From positions 1-17,361 of the forward strand of contig JAGSHA010000025.1 in assembly GCA_023954795.1 (NCBI GenBank): a stretch of 17,361 nt of DNA, given 5' to 3'. Shown piece after piece: positions 13,412 to 17,361 of the stretch. The translations under genes and the position numbers were made by a program. The DNA is from Oceanospirillaceae bacterium (GTDB lineage: Bacteria > Pseudomonadota > Gammaproteobacteria > Pseudomonadales > Balneatricaceae). The notes beneath the pieces are model-generated. The model was not told where the DNA came from and made no database searches. It worked only from the letters and a program-made list of their open reading frames with translations. Every line of letters begins with the position of its first letter. Position 1 is the stretch's first letter.

Positions 13412-13903
13412 ATGAACAGCCAAGGCCGACTGATTGCCCGTTTCACTGAGAACCTGCCTGCGGGCACACTGGAATGGATTGGATTGCGCCCCGCCCGTAA
13501 AGAACCGATGCAGACGGTTGATCACGTATTGGCACTGGAAGGATTGGGGCTGGAGGGTGACCGGCGCAGCCAAGGCAGTCCGGGATCAGCCCGTCAGGTC
13601 ACACTGATCAGTGCGGAGCACTTGAGCCTGATCGCTCAATTTATGGGGCGGGATCAGGTCCCGGTCGAGCTGCTAAGACGTAACTTGCTGGTATCCGGTA
13701 TCAACCTCTATGCGCTACGCCATCAGCCGTTTCGAATCGGCGAGGCCGAGTTTATCGCCACCGCCCATTGCCATCCCTGCTCACGCATGGAATCTGCCCT
13801 CGGTGAGGGTGCAGTTGCCGCCATGCTCGGGTACGGAGGCTTCTGTGCCAAAATCACCAAAACCGGTCTGATCCGGACCGGCGACGCGATTGAAAAAATC
13901 TGA
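13412..13903 (+). CDS. MOSC-domain protein
   Basis: Small single-domain protein of 163 residues of the MOSC superfamily (molybdenum cofactor sulfurase C-terminal domain; also YiiM/YuaD types). The start MNSQGRLIAR at 13412 has CAGGA nine bases upstream; an in-frame TTG at 13391 is unlikely. Typical elements in order: GLEGDRR (about 52-58), RQVTLISAEHL (67-77), LLRRNLLVSGINL (91-103), GEAEF followed by CHPCSRME (about 123-130) with the conserved Cys expected to carry sulfur or bind the cofactor, and GGFCAKITKTGLIRTGD near the end. No beta-barrel partner or ferredoxin domain is attached. It probably takes part in molybdoenzyme-type detoxification or sulfur transfer, but this is family inference only. 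The leader upstream is strongly structured. Confidence 0.88.
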   Translation: MNSQGRLIARFTENLPAGTLEWIGLRPARKEPMQTVDHVLALEGLGLEGDRRSQGSPGSARQVTLISAEHLSLIAQFMGRDQVPVELLRRNLLVSGINLYALRHQPFRIGEAEFIATAHCHPCSRMESALGEGAVAAMLGYGGFCAKITKTGLIRTGDAIEKI

Positions 13904-13963
13904 TCTGGCCCTTCGTCACTTTCTCCCCAATACTAGATATAAGATCATCCCAGATTTTCGACC

Positions 13964-13984
13964 TGCGCATGGGCCCTGCGCAGC
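13964..13984 (+). other. Hairpin between the MOSC gene and the EF-G-like gene
   Basis: CTGCGCA (13964-13970) and TGCGCAG (13978-13984) pair perfectly around TGGGCCC. No T-run follows, so its use as a terminator is doubtful. Confidence 0.35.
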
Positions 13985-14056
13985 TTCAGGATGAAACTGC
14001 TCCACACCGATTAACCGCAGGCATTGTGAATCTGACCAGACTCCTGGAGGTATTCC

Positions 14057-16108
14057 ATGCCCCGCTTCAGCACAGAGAACATCCGCAACGTGGCTATTGT
14101 CGGCCATACCGGTTGCGGTAAAACCACGCTAATAGAAAGCCTGCTTTATCACTCCGGTGCACTCAGCATACCCGGCAATATTGAATGCGGCACCACCCTG
14201 TCTGATTACTCCCCGCAAGAAAAAGCCCTGCAACACTCTATTGATGTCACCCTGTGCAGTTTTGACCACAGCGAACATCATGTAAACCTGCTCGATACGC
14301 CCGGATACCCCGAGTTAATGGGACGTACACTCAGCATTTTACCCGCAGCAGACAGCATCGCCGTCGTGATTAATGCCCATACCGGCATCGAGCAAGTCAC
14401 CCAACTCATGATAGAAAAAAGCCGGGAAGCGGATCGGCCCTGTTTAATCATTGTGAATAAAACAGACGGCCCAGCAACCGATGCCTCAGCGTTGCTGGCG
14501 AATATTCAATCTCGGTTTGGCAGTGAATGCTTACCGCTCAATTTACCGGCGGCCGACGGACAATCGGTGATTGACTGTTTTTTCGAACATACGGATGCCA
14601 CAACGGCGTTTTCAGATGTACAAGAGGCACATGACTCGCTGGTTGATCAGGTGGTTGAAGTCGATGAAGAGTTGATGCAACTGTATCTGGAACAAGGCGA
14701 GGAACTGACAGCCGAACAACTCCATATCCCTTTTGAACAAGCCCTGCGTGACGGGCACCTGATCCCGGTTTGCTTTGTATCCGCACAGTCCGGCGCAGGC
14801 ATTCCCCAGCTGCTGGAAATCCTTACCCGCCTGATGCCAAGCCCACTTGAAACGAATCTGCCACAATTCCTAAAAGGGGAAGGCCCTGACGCCCCGGAGG
14901 TCAGGGTCAAGCCAGATCCCAATGCGCATGTCATTGCTCATGTATTCAAAATCTCTGTTGACCCCTATTTAGGCCGGGTGGGTCTGTTTCGCATCTATCA
15001 GGGCACGATCACCACAGGCAGTCAGCTGTTTATCGGAGAAAACAGAAAACCCTTTAAAGTCGCTCACCTGATGAAACTGCAGGGTAAAGAACACAGCGAG
15101 ATCACCAGCGCTATCCCCGGTGATCTGTGTGCCGTCGCAAAAATAGACGACTTGGAATTTGACGCCCTACTGCACGACAACCATGAAGAAGACGATTATC
15201 ACCTGAGAATGGTCGAACGCCCACAACCAATGTGCGGACTGGCAATTACGCCAACTCGCCGCGGTGATGAACAGAAACTTTCGGATGCCCTTCACAAGCT
15301 GGCCTCAGAAGACCCCGGCATTAAGATCGAACACCGAATCGCCCAGAACGAAACAGTTATGTATGGCGCCGGAGAGCTACATCTGAAAATTATCCTTGAT
15401 CGGATGCAGTCCCAATACAATCTGGAGATTGAAACCCACCCGCCCAGCATCGCGTATCGAGAGACCATTACCGCACCGGCAGAAGGCCACCACCGCCATA
15501 AAAAACAAACCGGCGGTGCCGGACAGTTTGGAGAAGTATCCCTACGAATCACCCCGCTACCGAGAGACAGCGGCTTTCGTTTTGTGAATAAAGTTGTGGG
15601 TGGCTCGATCCCCGGGCAATTTATCCCTGCGGTCGAAAAAGGCGTGCGGCAAGTGCTTGGCAGCGGCGCCCTCGCAGGGTTCCCCCTGCAGGACATCGAA
15701 GTGACGGTCTACGACGGTAAACATCATTCGGTCGATTCGAAAGAGATTGCCTTTGTTGCGGCCGGTAAAAAAGCCTTTCTCGATGCGATCCATCAAGCCC
15801 ACCCCATCCTGCTGGAGCCCATTGTGGACGTGAATATCATCACCCCCAGCAGCAACGTGGGCGACATTACCGGAGATATCTCCGCCAAGCGCGGCCTGAT
15901 CAACGGCACCGCGGTATTGCCACAGCAGCAGGTCGAAATCAGCGCGCAACTGCCACTCTCAGAGATGGACGGATACCAATCACGGCTCAAAGCACTGACC
16001 GGTGGTGAGGGTCAGTTCACGATGGCGTTAAGTCACTATGCACCGCTGCCCAACCGTCAGCAGTCAGAGCTGATCGCCAATCATCAACCCTCACAAGAAG
16101 CAGGATGA
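14057..16108 (+). CDS. Elongation factor G-like GTPase (FusA2-type paralogue)
   Basis: Translational GTPase of 683 residues with full EF-G layout; it starts after a strong GGAGG site. G1 is GHTGCGKTT (residues 16-24), G3 DTPGYPE, G4 NKTD, G5 VSAQSGAG. Domain II is around HVFKISVDPYLGRVGLFRIY; domain IV has PSIAYRETI and HKKQTGGAGQFGEV; domain V ends in GGEGQFTMALSHYAPLP. It differs from housekeeping EF-G in switch I, where EKALQHSI stands in place of the EKERGITI-type sequence, so the Mg-contacting Thr is Ser. G1 also departs from the usual AHIDAGKTT. These are traits of the EF-G-like/EF-G2 paralogues, which are thought not to replace EF-G in elongation. It stands alone, not in a str operon, so it is not the main fusA. 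Confidence 0.92.
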   Translation: MPRFSTENIRNVAIVGHTGCGKTTLIESLLYHSGALSIPGNIECGTTLSDYSPQEKALQHSIDVTLCSFDHSEHHVNLLDTPGYPELMGRTLSILPAADSIAVVINAHTGIEQVTQLMIEKSREADRPCLIIVNKTDGPATDASALLANIQSRFGSECLPLNLPAADGQSVIDCFFEHTDATTAFSDVQEAHDSLVDQVVEVDEELMQLYLEQGEELTAEQLHIPFEQALRDGHLIPVCFVSAQSGAGIPQLLEILTRLMPSPLETNLPQFLKGEGPDAPEVRVKPDPNAHVIAHVFKISVDPYLGRVGLFRIYQGTITTGSQLFIGENRKPFKVAHLMKLQGKEHSEITSAIPGDLCAVAKIDDLEFDALLHDNHEEDDYHLRMVERPQPMCGLAITPTRRGDEQKLSDALHKLASEDPGIKIEHRIAQNETVMYGAGELHLKIILDRMQSQYNLEIETHPPSIAYRETITAPAEGHHRHKKQTGGAGQFGEVSLRITPLPRDSGFRFVNKVVGGSIPGQFIPAVEKGVRQVLGSGALAGFPLQDIEVTVYDGKHHSVDSKEIAFVAAGKKAFLDAIHQAHPILLEPIVDVNIITPSSNVGDITGDISAKRGLINGTAVLPQQQVEISAQLPLSEMDGYQSRLKALTGGEGQFTMALSHYAPLPNRQQSELIANHQPSQEAG

Positions 16109-16125
16109 CACTCAAACGACTCAAT

Positions 16126-16154
16126 GAGGGACAGGCCGCTAAAAGCCTTCCCTC
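16126..16154 (+). terminator. Weak terminator-like hairpin after the EF-G-like gene
   Basis: GAGGGA plus AGGC (16126-16136) pair with GCCT plus TCCCTC (16145-16154), with one bulged C and an 8-base loop, 17 bases after the stop. No T-run follows, so Rho-independent action is uncertain. Confidence 0.35.
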
Positions 16155-16263
16155 GCTGAACCTGTAATCAAACTCACCCTCGACTGTGCATTACCCCCTT
16201 TTATATTCAGGCGCAACACAATCCCCTTATGTTTAACATGAGTATTCCTCACCTATAACTGAC

Positions 16264-16290
16264 TAAAAAACCACCACAGGTCGCCGATAG
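16264..16290 (+). promoter_or_regulatory. Sigma-28 (FliA)-type promoter candidate
   Basis: TAAAAAAC (16264-16271), exactly 11 bases, then GCCGATAG (16283-16290). The known consensus is TAAAGTTT-N11-GCCGATAA: seven of eight match in the -10 box and four of eight in the -35 box, with exact spacing. It would start transcription near 16297, leaving a ~24-base leader with CAGGGA before the ATG at 16321. Confidence 0.5.
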
Positions 16291-16320
16291 CCTATAAACA
16301 TCACATCAGGGAACGGCAGA

Positions 16321-17361
16321 ATGATTATCGCCAATAGCAATGTCAGCTTCGGCACCAGCCACGCCAAAGAGCAGACACATACGGAATATGAAAGCCTCGA
16401 AGTGCAGCGCTTCCAGCAGGACGGATCCGTCCGGTCCCAGCAGGTCGCTGCCGGAGACAAAACCAGCCTCTCCGAAGAAGCACTTGAGCTTGCTAAAGGC
16501 CTTGGCAATATGCAGGTCACAACCCGTCAGACCCAGTTCAGCAATAATCAAAGCTGGAGCAGCAGCCAGTCATCACGACAGCCTCTGAGTCAGCTTGGAT
16601 TTAACGGGCCTGTGATAGACCTTACAGAGTCACAAACACCCCGCCCGATCACCCTGATCGACCGATTGCTACCGGTGGAATCCCCACCGATGCCTGAGAT
16701 GACTGATCCGAACCTAAAACTGACGGCGGCGATTCTCTCAAGCATCACCGGAAAGCCGATTGAACTGGCCGATGGACGGGCGTTGAGCGAAGGCTTCGCA
16801 GGGGCGAATCAGATTCAGGTTGGCGCAGTACAAACCATGGATTTCAGTATTGATCTTGAGAACTTCGAGCCACCTCGCGTTGGTGAAGAGGTCGGGATGC
16901 GCTACCAGCACACCGTGACCTACAGCGAGTTTGAGCGCACGTCCTATAGCGCCCAAGGTGAAATCCATACGGCGGACGGCCAGACGATCAACATCGACCT
17001 GATGATGGAGATGAGCCACAGCTTTGCCACCCGTGAATCCACCACACTGACTGCGGGTGCCCAGCTGCAGGACCCGCTGATCATCAACTTCAACGCGCCC
17101 GCCGCTGATCTGACCAATGAAAAATTCGGACTGGATATCAACTCAGACGGCAAACAGGATCAGATTAGCTTTACCGGCGAAGGCAGCGGCTTTCTGATGA
17201 TGGACCATAACGGTGATGGCCGCGTAAATAATGGCAACGAGTTATTTGGTACCCAGAGTGGCAACGGCTTCGCCGATCTGCGCGCCTACGATGATGACGG
17301 CAACGGCTTTATCGATGAAGGCGACGCCGCCTATACCGAACTGAAAATCTGGGTCAAAACC
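16321..17361 (+). CDS. Large acidic protein with EF-hand-like calcium loops, N-terminal part (runs off the right edge)
   Basis: Open for 347 codons to the window end. The start MIIANSNVSFGTSHAKEQTH has CAGGGA eight bases upstream. There is no signal peptide or membrane helix, so if exported it would use a C-terminal type I signal outside the window. Residues 20-130 are polar, rich in Ser/Gln/Glu. From about 269 it carries three Asp/Gly loops of the dockerin/EF-hand kind: DINSDGKQD (272-280), DHNGDGRVNNGNELFG (295-310) and DDDGNGFIDEGD (324-335), then AAYTELKIWVK. The NGNELFG...GFADLRAYDDDGNG pattern is common in hypothetical proteins and RTX-type adhesins of Proteobacteria. Function unknown; calcium-dependent folding is likely. 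A sigma-28-like promoter in front suggests co-expression with late flagellar genes. Confidence 0.85.
   Translation, partial: MIIANSNVSFGTSHAKEQTHTEYESLEVQRFQQDGSVRSQQVAAGDKTSLSEEALELAKGLGNMQVTTRQTQFSNNQSWSSSQSSRQPLSQLGFNGPVIDLTESQTPRPITLIDRLLPVESPPMPEMTDPNLKLTAAILSSITGKPIELADGRALSEGFAGANQIQVGAVQTMDFSIDLENFEPPRVGEEVGMRYQHTVTYSEFERTSYSAQGEIHTADGQTINIDLMMEMSHSFATRESTTLTAGAQLQDPLIINFNAPAADLTNEKFGLDINSDGKQDQISFTGEGSGFLMMDHNGDGRVNNGNELFGTQSGNGFADLRAYDDDGNGFIDEGDAAYTELKIWVKT

Noticed and set aside
16306..17153. Minus-strand open frames opposite the calcium-loop protein gene
   Set aside because: The plus-strand frame is open to the window end, has a ribosome site and clear Asp/Gly loops; the opposite frames have no features.

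Overview
The window looks like chromosomal DNA from a marine-type gammaproteobacterium. Pseudomonas-style polyamine genes, a long-form PurC and REP-like palindromes fit Oceanospirillales or relatives. This placement is inferred from protein character, not from a marker gene. No phage, insertion sequence, tRNA, rRNA or CRISPR array is visible.

Bases 1-9165 form a polyamine (putrescine/spermidine) uptake and breakdown island. On the minus strand, in transcription order, lie a gamma-glutamylpolyamine synthetase-type glutamine synthetase (with its own terminator), a periplasmic binding protein (PotF type), an ATPase (PotG type), two permeases (PotH and PotI types) and the 5' part of a class I glutamine amidotransferase that runs off the left edge. 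Divergent from the synthetase is a GntR/FCD regulator, followed on the plus strand by a SpuC-type putrescine/polyamine:pyruvate aminotransferase. Near-identical TGTGATCACA palindromes sit in the synthetase/regulator divergent region and in the aminotransferase promoter. They outline a small regulon probably controlled by the GntR protein. A LuxR-type regulator (9166-10005) follows behind two tandem terminators.

Bases 10006-10540 carry no gene. They hold a short REP-like palindrome and three copies of an element that can fold into a fully paired three-way junction; the last two copies lie in ~130-bp tandem units. After this come, on the minus strand, purC (with terminator), a secreted group 1 truncated hemoglobin and an NADPH-dependent FMN reductase-type flavoprotein. 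A divergent region of about 310 bp, packed with consecutive stem-loops, leads to a MOSC-domain gene on the plus strand. Next is an EF-G-like GTPase (FusA2-like paralogue). The window ends in the 5' part of a large acidic protein with EF-hand-like Asp/Gly calcium loops and no signal peptide, preceded by a good match to a flagellar sigma-28 (FliA) promoter.

Most worth following up are the TGTGATCACA regulon, the three-way-junction tandem repeats, the structured leader in front of the MOSC gene, and the possible sigma-28 control of the calcium-binding protein.
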